A stretch of DNA of 64,000 nt from contig NC_089452.1 of assembly GCF_026210795.1 (NCBI RefSeq), forward strand, positions 1 to 64,000, written 5' to 3'. The first letter of the stretch is position 1. Each line of letters begins with the position of its first letter. Below the pieces are notes generated by a model that was given only the letters and a program-made list of their open reading frames with translations, was not told the DNA's origin and ran no database searches. Shown piece by piece: positions 54,449 through 64,000 of this stretch. This DNA is from Rhizophagus irregularis (lineage: Eukaryota > Glomeromycota > Glomeromycetes > Glomerales > Glomeraceae). A program made the position numbers and the translations under genes.

Positions 54449-55880
54449 TAGGGCTCCGATCGGTTTCAGTAATTACCGAACCGAACCGATCGGTTTTGGT
54501 ATCGGAACAGTTTTGGTATTCTGATTTACCGAACCAAACCTTTCGGTAAATTTACCGATCGGTTTTGGTAACTTCAGTTTCAGTATCGGTTTTGCGATTT
54601 ACTGAACCGATTTACCGAACTGATATTTTCGGTATCAGTTTCGGTAAATTTTACCGATCACTTCGGTAAATTTTACCGATCATTTCGGTAAATTTTACCG
54701 ATCATTTCGGTAAATTTTACCGATCATTTCGGTAAATTTTACTGATCATTTTGGTAAATTTACTGAACTGATTTGCCAAACGTTTCGTGACGTTGATAAA
54801 AAATGTCGCAAAACATTTTTTTTGACAATTTAATAAAAACGTTGCGAAACGTTTTTATTTGTTAATTTATTTAAAAAAAACGTTTCGCAACGTTTTTTTT
54901 GATAATTTAATAAAAACGTTGCAAAACGTTTTTATTAATTAATTTATTTTAAAAAAAACGTTTCACAACGTTTTTTTTGACAATTTAATAAAAACGTTGC
55001 GAAATGTTTTTATTTGTTAATTAATTTTAAAAAAAACGTTTCGCAACATTTTTTTTATAACTTAATAAGAAAACGTTGTAAACGTTTTTATTAGTTAATT
55101 AATTTAAAAAACGTTTCGCAACGCTTTTTTTTGATAATTTAATAAAAAGCGTTGCTAAACATTTTTATTAGTTAATTTATTTAAAAAAAACGCTTTTGCA
55201 ACGCTTTTTTTCAGTAACTTAATAGAAAACGCTAAACATTTTTTATTAGTTAATTAATTAAAAAAAACGCTTTTGCAACGCTTTTTTTCAATAATTTAAT
55301 AAAACGTTGCAAAACGCTTTTATTTGTTAATTTATTTAAAAAAAATGTTTCGCAACATTTTTTTGATAATTTAATAAAAGCGTTGCAAAGCGTTTTTATT
55401 AATTAATTTATTTTAAAAAAAAGCGTTTTACGCGTTTTTTTGATAATTTAATAAAAAGCGTTGTGAAACGTTTTTATTTGTTAATTTATTTTAAAAAAAA
55501 ACATTTAAAATTTAGCGTTTTTTTCAATAACTTAATAGAAAACGTTGCGCGTTTTTTATTAGTTAATTAATTAAAAAAAGCGTTCGCATAGCGTTTTTTT
55601 GATAATTTAATAAAAGCGTTGCGAAATGTTTTTATTAGTTAATTTAATTAAAAAAACGTTTTCGCACGTTTTTTTAATAAAAAACGTTGCGAAAACGTTA
55701 AAAACTGAACCGATAATGAATCGGTAAATCAGTTCGGTTTTCGGTATTTACCGGTCGGTTTCGGTATTGATGATTACTGAAACTGATCAGTTTCGGTAAT
55801 TAACAATGCCGATACTGATCAATTCAGTTCGGGTTCAGTTTTAGCAAAAACCGTACTGAACCGAACCGATCAGAGCCCTA
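54449..55880. mobile_element. Non-autonomous hAT element, perfect 8-bp duplication
   Basis: 1432 bp. Ends TAGGGCTCCGATCGGTT and (reverse complement) TAGGGCTCTGATCGGTT. The octamer CTTGGGAT flanks both sides (54441-54448, 55881-55888). The ends are dense with ACCGAAC/GTTCGGT words. The interior holds about six 22-bp units TTCGGTAAATTTTACCGATC (54640-54770) and about nine units of roughly 100 bp made of AACGTTTCGCAACG palindromes and AATTTAATAAAA (54780-55690). No gene. Removing it restores GLG-LISLFFHQSQ of the LINE. Confidence 0.93.
54780..55695. repeat. Tandem 100-bp repeats with AACGTTTCGCAACGTTTT palindromes
   Basis: About nine units alternating AAAAAACGTTTCGCAACGTT and AAAAACGTTGCGAAACG with GTTAATTTATTT spacers. 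The two motifs in each unit are mutually complementary, so the whole array can fold. The array degenerates toward the right end. Confidence 0.85.
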
Positions 55881-55888
55881 CTTGGGAT

Positions 55889-58421
55889 TAATTAGTTTAT
55901 TTTTTCACCAATCACAAGCACATTTAACTAATTTATTTTTGTTAGCTAATTCTTCTTCTTTTATAAAAAATTTGTTTTTATATAGATTACGTTTAATTCA
56001 ATTTTCTTTTTTGATTCCTATTTCCCCATTGTTAGTTAAAGATTGAACTATATGGTCTAAACTTTTTGCTTTTAAATAGGATTATATCGCTTGCACTATC
56101 GCTCTCCTGACCACCACTCCCTTCAAGTTGTCGCGTTCAGGACTTTCAACCTTGCCTGACCTTACTTTATCTGATGGTCATACGCCTTTATTTGACATTA
56201 TGACTCCAAAAGTTTTTATTTCTTACTTCCGACGTCTTAGAAGTTTGCAACTTTATTACCTATCCCAATTTATTACGCCTCAAGGTACCCATATGATCAC
56301 CTGGAATGCTTATTTAGCCACTTTAGCAAGTAGGCAAGGTCATCGCGCTCTCCCGCATAAATAGTTCATCGACATTCACCAATGCGTCACTGTTCCAAAT
56401 TCCAATTCTCTGCTCTTGGATCATTTCTCTTCTGATGCTACTCTGTCTAACATCGACTTGGTCCTAGCTTTTGGTTCCTCTAGAAAATCCATGAAATGGA
56501 TTGTTACCTTGGACGAAGATGGTTTTCCTCTTTTTGGCAAACAACTCAGCAAACAACAATATTCTTACAAAATTGTCCACTGGACCTCTAATTGTATGAC
56601 TCGCCCTAACGATGTTATTACGCTCTCTTCTTGTCCTGGTTGTTCTAAACATGTACCGGTTACCCATACTAAAAGCAATCCAACAGATGTTACTCCTTTA
56701 TGTATCATTCCAAAACTTTCTCCTCTTAGATCTTTAATTCTCCCAACATCGCAAGAGCGTATTAGACATGACACCACCATTATTTCTTCTCCTTTTACTT
56801 GGGCGGACCTTGATGTGGCTGTAAGGACATACTATGGTCGTCTGGACATTCAACCTAATTTTGCGCTAGCAGATGTGGTTACTCTTCCTTCTCCTTCTCC
56901 TCCTTCCTCTTTGGGCTCGGCTGCCCTCTAGCTTTTGCTGCTTCTCTGTTAGCGACTCCTCCTGACAACCATTATTGTTTTTATACCAATGGTTCCTTAA
57001 TTAACCTTGGCACTCCTGATGTTTCGATGGGTTGGTCTTGGGTTCAAGTCCTTGATGGCGCTGGTTTTTTCCAATCTATCGCTGCTCATGCTCATGGAAT
57101 TATTCATCATTGGCCTTTTTTTACAAGAGCTGAAATCACCGCTATACATGCTGCTCTTACAATCACTCCTCTCTTTTCAACAGTCACTATTCATACTGAC
57201 TCTCAATCTGCCATAGATGGTCTTCGTCTATGTGCTACCTCTTCTTATTCCAATAGTAGGCTTTATTACAAGACCACCAATTTTGAACTCTGGGCTATTA
57301 TTGAGCATCTTATTTCATCCAAATCTTTATCCGTCACAGCTGTTAAAGTGAAAGGTCACTCTGGTAATTTCTATAATGACTTCGCGGACTCCTTGGCTAA
57401 TTCTGCGTATGCTTCTTCTTTAACAATTTTTCTTTCCGATCTGGATCAAGTTTCTCCTCACGATTTTATATTAAAATATGATGACATTTGATGCGAATCC
57501 AACCCTCGACGCCTATTTAAGCAATATTTGCAGATGCTGTGGATGCATAGATTTACGCGTTTATCACGTTTTAATTTTACCTTCGCTTTATCTTCCATTT
57601 CAGATTTCGTGATTGATTGGGATCTTACCTGGTTCTCATTAAACTCTGAACCTCAACATGATGCCTCCTTTACTCGTGCTCATGCTTCCTCTCATCGTAC
57701 CTTCAAATTCAAACTCTTTTTGGAAGATTTACCTACTTTGGAACACCTTAAGAGAATTCGCCCGGACTTGTACATCGACATTTTATCATGTCGTTCATGC
57801 CTCGACTCCAAGGAAGATTTTATGCACTTATTTATGTGCAAATGTAGACGAATCGCTATAGAACAGATTCTCCTCTCCTACCAAAATCATTTTATCAACA
57901 AACTCCAAGAAGCTGGTAATCTCATTCATAAAAATCCCTCTTTAATTATTAACAAATTCAAATCTCTTCCTTGCTGGTCCTTTTCTTCTTCAAATTGGGC
58001 TTCGTACAGTCTTGTCCGTGGCTGCCTTCCAAAATCCTTTGTCAAATTTTTTGAAAAATTTTCGATTCCGTGAAACTCAGCGATGAAGGTCATCTCTGCT
58101 ATCCATAATCACTTTATCCAAAAGGTCAGAAAAAGAATTTGGCTACCGCGCTCCTATGACAAATCCAAATGGGAACACGCGATGAATATTACTCAAAAAC
58201 TTAAACTTTCTTGGCCTTTTAATTTGCCAAAGTCCTCGTATTTACCTTTCTCAACTTTACCTCCTCTGACCCTTTCCGACGCCGCACGTGACTCTGATGT
58301 TGATTATTTGAAGAATTCGATGAAATATGGTTTGCCTTGGTTTAATCACTATTCGGGTTTTATGGGTTGTCTAACGGTGCAACTTACTAACAGCTTTAGC
58401 AGGGTGGTGTGTCAATTTTAA
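55889..58421 (+). pseudogene. LINE ORF2, RNase H and C-terminal region
   Basis: After a stop-rich segment, long frames read SGLSTLPDLTLSDGHTPLF and IDLVLAFGSSRKSMKWIVTL. The RNase H follows: YCFYTNGSL (Asn where YTDGS has the catalytic Asp), RAEITAIHAAL (Glu), TIHTDSQSAIDGL (Asp) and VTAVKVKGHSGNFYNDFADS (Asp). Then a C-terminal Cys/His segment CRSCLDSKEDFMHLFMCKC and a last frame to 58421. In-frame stops at about 56362 (TAG), 57489 (TGA), 58071 (TGA) and a shift near 56930. The Asn would abolish RNase H activity. Confidence 0.82.
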
Positions 58422-58767
58422 TAATGGGCGCACTTAAGGTTGCTTGCCGAAACTAGAGGGTTTCGGCAGAATGGCGTACGCGAAACTGCCGAAACTAGTT
58501 TCGCGAAATCATCAAGAAATGCCGAAACTGCGAAACCTATCAAAATCGCGAAACTGCCGTAACTTGCCGAAACTGTTTCGGCGTTTCGGCAATACTTTCT
58601 ATATGATTTAATTAGAGTTTCGGCATTTAAACAATTTATAAGAATAAAGATTAAAGACAATATGATTTTTTGTATGTAAATATTTATTTTATAATATTTA
58701 ATATTAAACTAATAAAATACACGATTAAAAATATAATAAAAATTAAAATTTAATAATATCTTTATCT

Positions 58768-59436
58768 TCAATGTGGGGACCTGCTTCTACCTCTTCTTCT
58801 ATCTCTACTTCTGTCCCGTCTTCTATCTCTACTTCTATCTCGTCTTCTATCTCTACTTCTATCTCGTCTTCTATCTCTACTTCTTGATCTACTTCTTGAT
58901 TGAGACCTAGATCGCGACCTTCTTCTTTCCCTTCGCAATCTATATTCATATCGACGTCGATCATGCGCAGCATGCTGCCGTCGATACTCTCGTCTAAACA
59001 GATCTAAAATCCAATAAAAATATTAATGAATTGAATGAATTGCCTAAATAAAATTAATTTAAAATAATAATTAATAATAATTACCGGTTTGTAACCAGAA
59101 TTCATCGTTCATATCAGCAAAACACGCTCTATCAAAACTATTTGGGCTTATAATAGGAATGTCGTCATCATTATTATTTATTATCCTACTGAGGTTTTCA
59201 TAACCTCGTTTGAGGGCATTCCATTTTGTTTGGCATTGCCTGGGTGTCGCTGCAAATCCCGTTGCAACGAACACCCTATTTGCTATTATTGTCCATGCAT
59301 TTACATGATGACGGTTTGCAATTCTTTCGAATTGCTGATGTAAGTTTCTCCGCTCCGCGATTAATTGCCTAGCTGCGTTAATCGTCCATTGGAATACTGG
59401 TGGTGGCGGTGGGACAAAAGGTACTAATGCTGCCAT
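58768..59436 (-). CDS. SANT-like protein with Arg/Ser-rich tail in the hAT element, 195 aa
   Basis: Exon 1 59436-59085 and exon 2 59003-58768, GT-AG intron, phases consistent, no internal stop. The N-terminus MAALVPFVPPPPPVFQW leads into a trihelix/SANT-like domain: FQWTINAARQLIAERRNLHQ, NAWTIIANRVFVATG, RQCQTKWNALKRGYENLSRI. Exon 2 encodes DLFRREYRRQHAAHDRRR, then repeated SRSRDRRRD units, an RS-like tail. The acidic frame at 58743-58973 is a shadow of this tail. Neighbour of the hAT transposase in the same element. Probably binds the element ends or nucleic acid; inferred. Confidence 0.65.
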
Positions 59437-59439
59437 TTT

Positions 59440-60100
59440 TTATTTTTATGATTTTTTCGTAACTTGAAATTTGAAAATTAAATACAATTTGAAAATTAAA
59501 ATACAATTTGGTTTTGAATTGCGAAAAAAAAATTCAAATTTCATAATATTTATAATAATTTTAAAATTCGTTATAATGTTTAAAACATGAACTGATGAAC
59601 ATAATAACATTCTACATAATTAAAGTATTTGTAACAAAATAAACACAGTTTTGATTCTAATGTAATAAATTTAATTAACGCAGTTCTAAATTTTTTTTTG
59701 TAACGCAGTTCTTAAAATTTATTGATCTAATGTAATAAATTTAATTAACGAAGTCCTTAAAACTTATTGATTCTAATATAATATGCTTATCCTTATTCCT
59801 TAATTAAATTGCACTATTTTTAAAATATAATATGCTTATCCTTATTCCTTAATTAAATTGCACTATTTTTAAAATATAATATGCTTATCCTTATTCCTTA
59901 ATTAAATTGCAATGTTTTAAAATATAATATAAAATTACAATTGCCTGCATTGCCTGCATAATTATATGTTAACTGGACTTTGATCGCGAATATTTTGCCC
60001 TGCATAATTACATCATTTATTTCCTAAATAGTATCATTATTTAAATCACATGATATTAGAATTAATTCTCATTGGATTAACTATTGTAATTATTTCTCAT
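59440..60100. repeat. hAT interior with three 50-bp direct repeats
   Basis: At about 59778-59930 the unit AATATAATATGCTTATCCTT, ATTCCTTAATTAAATTGCA occurs three times, then the sequence is plain AT-rich. It separates the 3' end of the transposase from the promoter side of the SANT-like gene. Confidence 0.75.
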
Positions 60101-60105
60101 TATTA

Positions 60106-62407
60106 TTATTCCTCATTATCATCATAATTATCGTCATTATTATCACCGTCATCCATACCTAATACATCATCTATATCATAATCATAGTCACCTTCTCCGG
60201 GTCTCTTGTTATTACCACTATCATCAACTTCATCATCTTCCGCATTATTTTCATCTGAATCATCCAATATATCTCTTGGAATATCGCCGATTTCACTAGT
60301 AATTGAATCATGCGATAAATTAACAAATTGATCAATCCATAGACTTTCGATTACTACACGGCAATTGTCTTCGGGTATTGTTTCGCCGCTTGTAGTTAAT
60401 CTCTGAGTAGAAGCTTGCTCCTCATTATATTCCTCATCGTCATCTTCTGCAAAAGCTTCTGCAATACGTATATTGATCTCATCATCACTAAGACGAGTAT
60501 TCTTTTTTTGATCAATTCCATAAAATCCAAGTTCAGTTTTTGAATTGGATTTCCAATACAAAATTAATTTGCACATGGATTCTAGTTTATCCACATTAAG
60601 ATTTAAGCGACGTTTATGAAATAGCCATCCTAAAGTCGAAAATCCACGTTCGCAAGTTGCTGAGTTAGGACATATTGCAAATAGATAACTTGCAATTCTT
60701 GGCAGGACATCTGGTTCTGGTTCGGTATTAATATATTTCCACCAATTCACGGGATTATCTTTAGCAAAACCGATATCTAGGTCAAATGGCTCTTGCTCAT
60801 TAATATATTTCTGTATTTGATCACATAAAGTTTCAGCTTCGTAACAGTCGAAACCTAAATTTTTCCCGATTGAAGCTGCACATTTGATAATTCTCATGAG
60901 GGCGCATTTTTTAAGTGGCGCGTTTCTAAATCTGGGATCCATAAAAAAACAAGTAATATACTTATCATCATCGAATTCATCAAATCTTTCATTTATTACT
61001 TTGATACAATGACTTCGGAATGCAGGATTTAATGATTTGGGTAACTTTTTTAATGTAGCTGCAAGTCTTGCCAAGCTCAGGAAACAATCTGCAAGTGTAG
61101 CTCTTCTCGATTCTAATGAAAGTACCGCTTTTCTTAGAGGATCCAGAACAAACCCAAGAACTCGTAAATTTGAAAAAAAAATTTCTCGATTGAATAATCG
61201 GTTTTATTTTATCATTTGTTAGCACTTTATCGTGATCGCTGGCCATTTCTTCTAGTGCTGATTCCAAATTTATTACTGAATTTACGGATTCACTAGCAGT
61301 AGTCCAGCGTGTCTTGCAATATAATTTTAATCCTCCTCCACTAATTCCTTTTTCTTTAATTATTTGAGCAAGTTTTGCATTAGCCTGATGAGAACTTCTA
61401 AAAAAGGTTGTCAAAATATTAACACGTTTTAATAAACGTTCCCCAAACTTCTCCTTGACGATGTCGCATGCAATTAAATTGATAGAATGTGCAACGCATC
61501 GCACATTCTCAATCTTTGGATGATTCTCATGTATAATTTTTCGTGCATTACGAACATTGGCCGCATTATCGGAAACTACAGCACATATTCGATCTTCTCC
61601 AATACCTTCTATAACCTTTTCAATTACCGTAACTAGATATTCTGCAGTGTGCGAATTTTCAGACAAATCAGAAAGTTGATAAAGATATTCTTTACGCGAC
61701 GGAGTCATTACAATGAAGTTCCAAATTGAACGATGTGTACCAGACGTCCAACCATCAAAGGCTAAATTATAAATTAATATTATATAGTAAGTAAGATTAA
61801 ATAAAAATGACGTATGATAGCCTATTTAATTTAACAAACCTAACGTTAAATTCGTTTCCTTTTCAAGCTCAGAATTAACTTTGAAGTTCACTTGAGCTAA
61901 TTCACGTTCAAGTAGTTGATTTACTAATACTTCCCTTGTTGGTGTATTGTACCCGGCATTAAGCTCTTTTATAAAATTGATGAAAAAGGGATGTTCCACT
62001 ACTCTAAACGCAATTCCGCACGCAATAAAAAATTTAACTAATGCACGATTAATTCGTGTACATCTTTGTTCGTTAAGCTCTGTTGAATCATGGTAATCAT
62101 CCATGTTACTTTGACCTTCAGAGTATTTTCTTTTTTTGGATGACTTGGACTTATCTTGCCGTTCCATTACTTTAGTCATATACCTTCTAACAACTGCTGC
62201 TGGCGCATCTGGACAATGGTTTGAAAGATGCTCTTCGAGCTTTGAAACTTCACCGCGTGACCATGTATTCTTACAGTACTTGCAGGAGGAGGCAAATTTG
62301 CCAGAACCAACAGCTTCTCCTTTATTAATATCTTCCCAAATGCTATTAGGTGGCCGACCTCCTCTATTTTTCATTTTAATGGGTGAATCTTCTATGTGAT
62401 CAGTCAT
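60106..62407 (-). pseudogene. hAT transposase (BED finger, DDE, hATC), one frameshift
   Basis: Exon 1 62407-61840 and exon 2 61761-60106. Domains: BED-type finger CKYCKNTWSRGEVSKLEEHL then SNHC; first catalytic Asp in AFDGWTSGTHRS; second in VSDNAANVRNARK; then CVAHSINLIACDIV and KLYCKTRWTTASES; the hATC block NPVNWWKYIN, LPRIASYLFAICPNSATCER, GFSTLGWLFHKRRLNLNVDK with the conserved C-ER-FS. The tail is highly acidic (DDSDENNAEDDEVDD). The sole break is one extra T in a nine-base run near 61175, where NREIFF should lead into SNLRVLGFVLDPL. Recently active or falsely broken by a sequencing error. Confidence 0.88.
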
Positions 62408-62915
62408 TTGAAACAGTTTATTATTAATATTATTATTAAGAAAACGGAAGAAAGTAAAAGAAACTTTAGTTCAGTGTTAAAGGAGATGACGGAATTGGGT
62501 TTATTAAATGCATGTTACGCATTTTCCTTTAATGAATATAAGCCCCTTAAAAAAAAACTGTAAAAACGTGTAATATCATAATATTAATATGGGAGTTAGA
62601 AATGAAAATTCTAACACTAGATAAAGCTTAAAAGAACTAAGACGACGGTAAAATATTGAAGTTTAATCTTTTATCTGTAGATTATTTGATCATCAAAATT
62701 ATATTATTAATTGGTGTAACTTGGCGTAACTATATGCAAATCTTATGATCAACTATGCCGAAACTACGGAGAAACCTATTATAGAGGTTTCGGCATGTTT
62801 CGGCAGTTTCGCAATTTTGACAGGTTTCGCAGTTTCAGCGTTTCGGCGTTTCAGCACTATATAAGAGGTTTCACCTTTCGGCATTAGGCCAAACAGGTTT
62901 CGGCAAGCAACCTTA

Positions 62916-64000
62916 CTCATGCCAAGCATCCCTACATCAGTGGGCAAACAAAACCCTAATCTAGTGTACACAAATATGGGTGCAGCGTTTTGTGTTAATA
63001 ATGAACCTGCTTTGTCAGCCCAAACAAATTTATCATTATGGCCTTCATCTACACGTGCAGAATTAGTGGCCATTTGTCTGGCATTACTCACAGGTCCTAT
63101 GAATGCAAAAATCAGGATCTATACAGACAGTCAAAGCACCATCTACATGATCAATAATCAACATAATAAATCAGGCAGGAAACTACTAAAACAGACTAAT
63201 TCTTTAATCTTACTCAAGATAGATATTCTTTTACAAGAAAAAAAGATGGATCTAGAATTAGTGAAAGTTAAGGGACATAGTGGAGATGTTATGAATGAAA
63301 TGGTAGATGAATTAGCTAAAACTACAAGTAACAACAGCTGCTACTTTAACAACAGGTTTAGCTATAGTAGTAGGACAGTTAGATTTTTTCCAATTTTCAA
63401 ACAGATCCCAATAGAGTACAATTTAAGGAAATTTATCAAAACTCTAATGAATGCTAGAGTGGCAGCAGAATGGTCAATGTTAAAAACCAATGGACATGAA
63501 ATACCAATTGCCTGGAATATAACATGGAACTTAATTCATAGATATAAAGGGTTTAATTGTATTTCAGTTAAAAAACACTGGCATTTAATTTTTATTATTA
63601 AACTATTTGCTAAACTTCTTCCTATAGGTACTATCCTGTTACAGCGAAAACCAAATATATACAAAAATTTTGTTTGTCCCAGGTGCAATGCTAATAAAGA
63701 AGAAAACAGATATCATTTTATTGAATGTGATGCCAATAAGGATCTATGGCCTATAATTAAAAGTAGAATGCAAGATGATGTGATTCCTATAATTCAAAAA
63801 TGGAGTAACATACCAGAAAACACACCTAAAGCCATAAGTGAGAAATTAAACCAGATACTAGGATTACAACATAATAACAAAAAATTTATTGATTTTAGCT
63901 CATTGGCCTTGGAAGCTAAAATTAACACCAATATTTCCAAAATTTCAAAACAAACATTTGGATTCTCAGAATCAAAAAACATTTTATTCTTGGCTTCACT
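62916..64000 (+). CDS. Second LINE: RNase H and C-terminal part, runs off the window
   Basis: Uninterrupted frame from the hAT end to the window edge (about 360 residues, no start codon needed because the 5' part is missing). RNase H motifs: STRAELVAICLAL (Glu), RIYTDSQSTIYMI (Asp), LELVKVKGHSGDVMNEMVDE (Asp); the first Asp block (YTDGS) is not present and would lie upstream. Later a Cys/His segment CPRCNANKEENRYHFIEC. Sequence and Cys spacing differ from the LINE at 36184, so this is another family. No stop in 1 kb, unlike every other retroelement frame here, so it looks young. Confidence 0.75.

Larger units (their letters stand above)
36184..58434 (+). mobile_element. LINE-type retrotransposon, broken by three inserts
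   Basis: Plus-strand LINE whose 5' end abuts the truncated MITE copy 2 at 36183/36184 and whose 3' end abuts a hAT element at 58434. Without inserts (39660-49366, 50313-53841, 54449-55880 and their duplications) it is about 7.6 kb. ORF1 is RNA-binding. ORF2 has APE-type endonuclease, RT, RNase H and a C-terminal Cys/His segment. The central RT motifs are missing at the second insert, and several stops and shifts show it is dead. No poly(A) tail is visible at 58434, so the 3' end is probably lost. Confidence 0.85.
58435..62915. mobile_element. hAT transposon with two genes
   Basis: 4481 bp. Ends TAAGGTTGCTTGCCGAAAC at the left and the same 19 bases (reverse complement) at the right. Each subterminal 150-170 bp is packed with TGCCGAAAC/GTTTCGGCA words in both orientations. 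Minus-strand hAT transposase plus a second minus-strand SANT-like gene. The octamers beside the ends differ (GGCGCACT left, CTCATGCC right), so no target duplication is kept and the flanks are two different LINEs. Confidence 0.88.

Noticed and set aside
58743-58973. Glu/Val/Asp-rich minus frame
   Set aside because: Out of phase with exon 1 of the SANT-like gene; the spliced frame gives an Arg/Ser-rich tail instead.

Overview
This window is a chromosome end of a very AT-rich eukaryote. It opens with about 100 copies of CCCTAA (the C-rich strand of a TTAGGG telomere), so position 1 is the terminus. Behind the telomere lies about 63 kb of accessory DNA made almost entirely of transposable elements (TEs), many nested inside one another. 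The AT content, GT-AG introns of 50-100 bp, repeated gene families, and the mix of MULE, pogo, hAT, Plavaka-like and RRM/zinc-knuckle LINE elements fit an early-diverging filamentous fungus. An arbuscular mycorrhizal fungus of the Rhizophagus/Glomeromycotina type is my best guess; this is inference from remembered family style, not a database match.

Layout. 1-830: telomere and degenerate subtelomere. 0.8-6.4 kb: mostly non-coding, with small gene fragments, an 8-bp-duplication fold-back MITE (4853-5144) and a minisatellite (5231-5590). 6.4-17.8 kb: a decayed plus-strand gene A, split by DNA transposon B (7683-14987), which is split by related transposon C (8232-11403); a palindromic MITE (16564-17092) also sits in A. 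Removing each insert with one copy of its 3-bp duplication restores the interrupted reading frame. 18.4-20.7 kb: MULE transposase relic with SWIM finger and zinc knuckle. 20.9 kb: tRNA-like sequence. 22.2-24.4 kb: a complete pogo/Tigger element with TA duplication. 24.8-25.2 kb: a small secreted-protein gene, the best candidate for an ordinary host gene. 26.3-26.7 kb: a Ser/Pro/Thr-rich exon. 27.2-30.2 kb: non-coding TIR elements. 31.2-36.2 kb: two inverted pogo-type MITEs around a decayed multi-exon gene.

36.2-58.4 kb: one LINE (ORF1 with RRM-like folds and a zinc knuckle; ORF2 with endonuclease, RT, RNase H) broken by three inserts. These are a 9.7-kb TIR element (39660-49366) that carries an intact Myb/SANT-like gene and itself hosts a 6.1-kb Plavaka-like transposon with two divergent genes; a 3.5-kb CACTG-ended insert (50313-53841) filled with a minus-strand array of about 19 candidate mini-exons between splice-site-like signals; and a 1.4-kb non-autonomous hAT with a perfect 8-bp duplication. 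58.4-62.9 kb: an almost intact hAT element carrying both a transposase and a second SANT-like gene with an arginine/serine-rich tail. 62.9-64 kb: the RNase H and C-terminal part of a different LINE, open at the window edge.

Most broken genes carry in-frame stops explicable by C-to-T (or G-to-A) change, typically CGA to TGA and CAA/CAG to TAA/TAG, plus 1-bp slips in homopolymers. The most unusual signals are the mini-exon array and an approximately 50-bp hairpin module (core CGTCTC...GAGACG) shared by otherwise unrelated MITEs.
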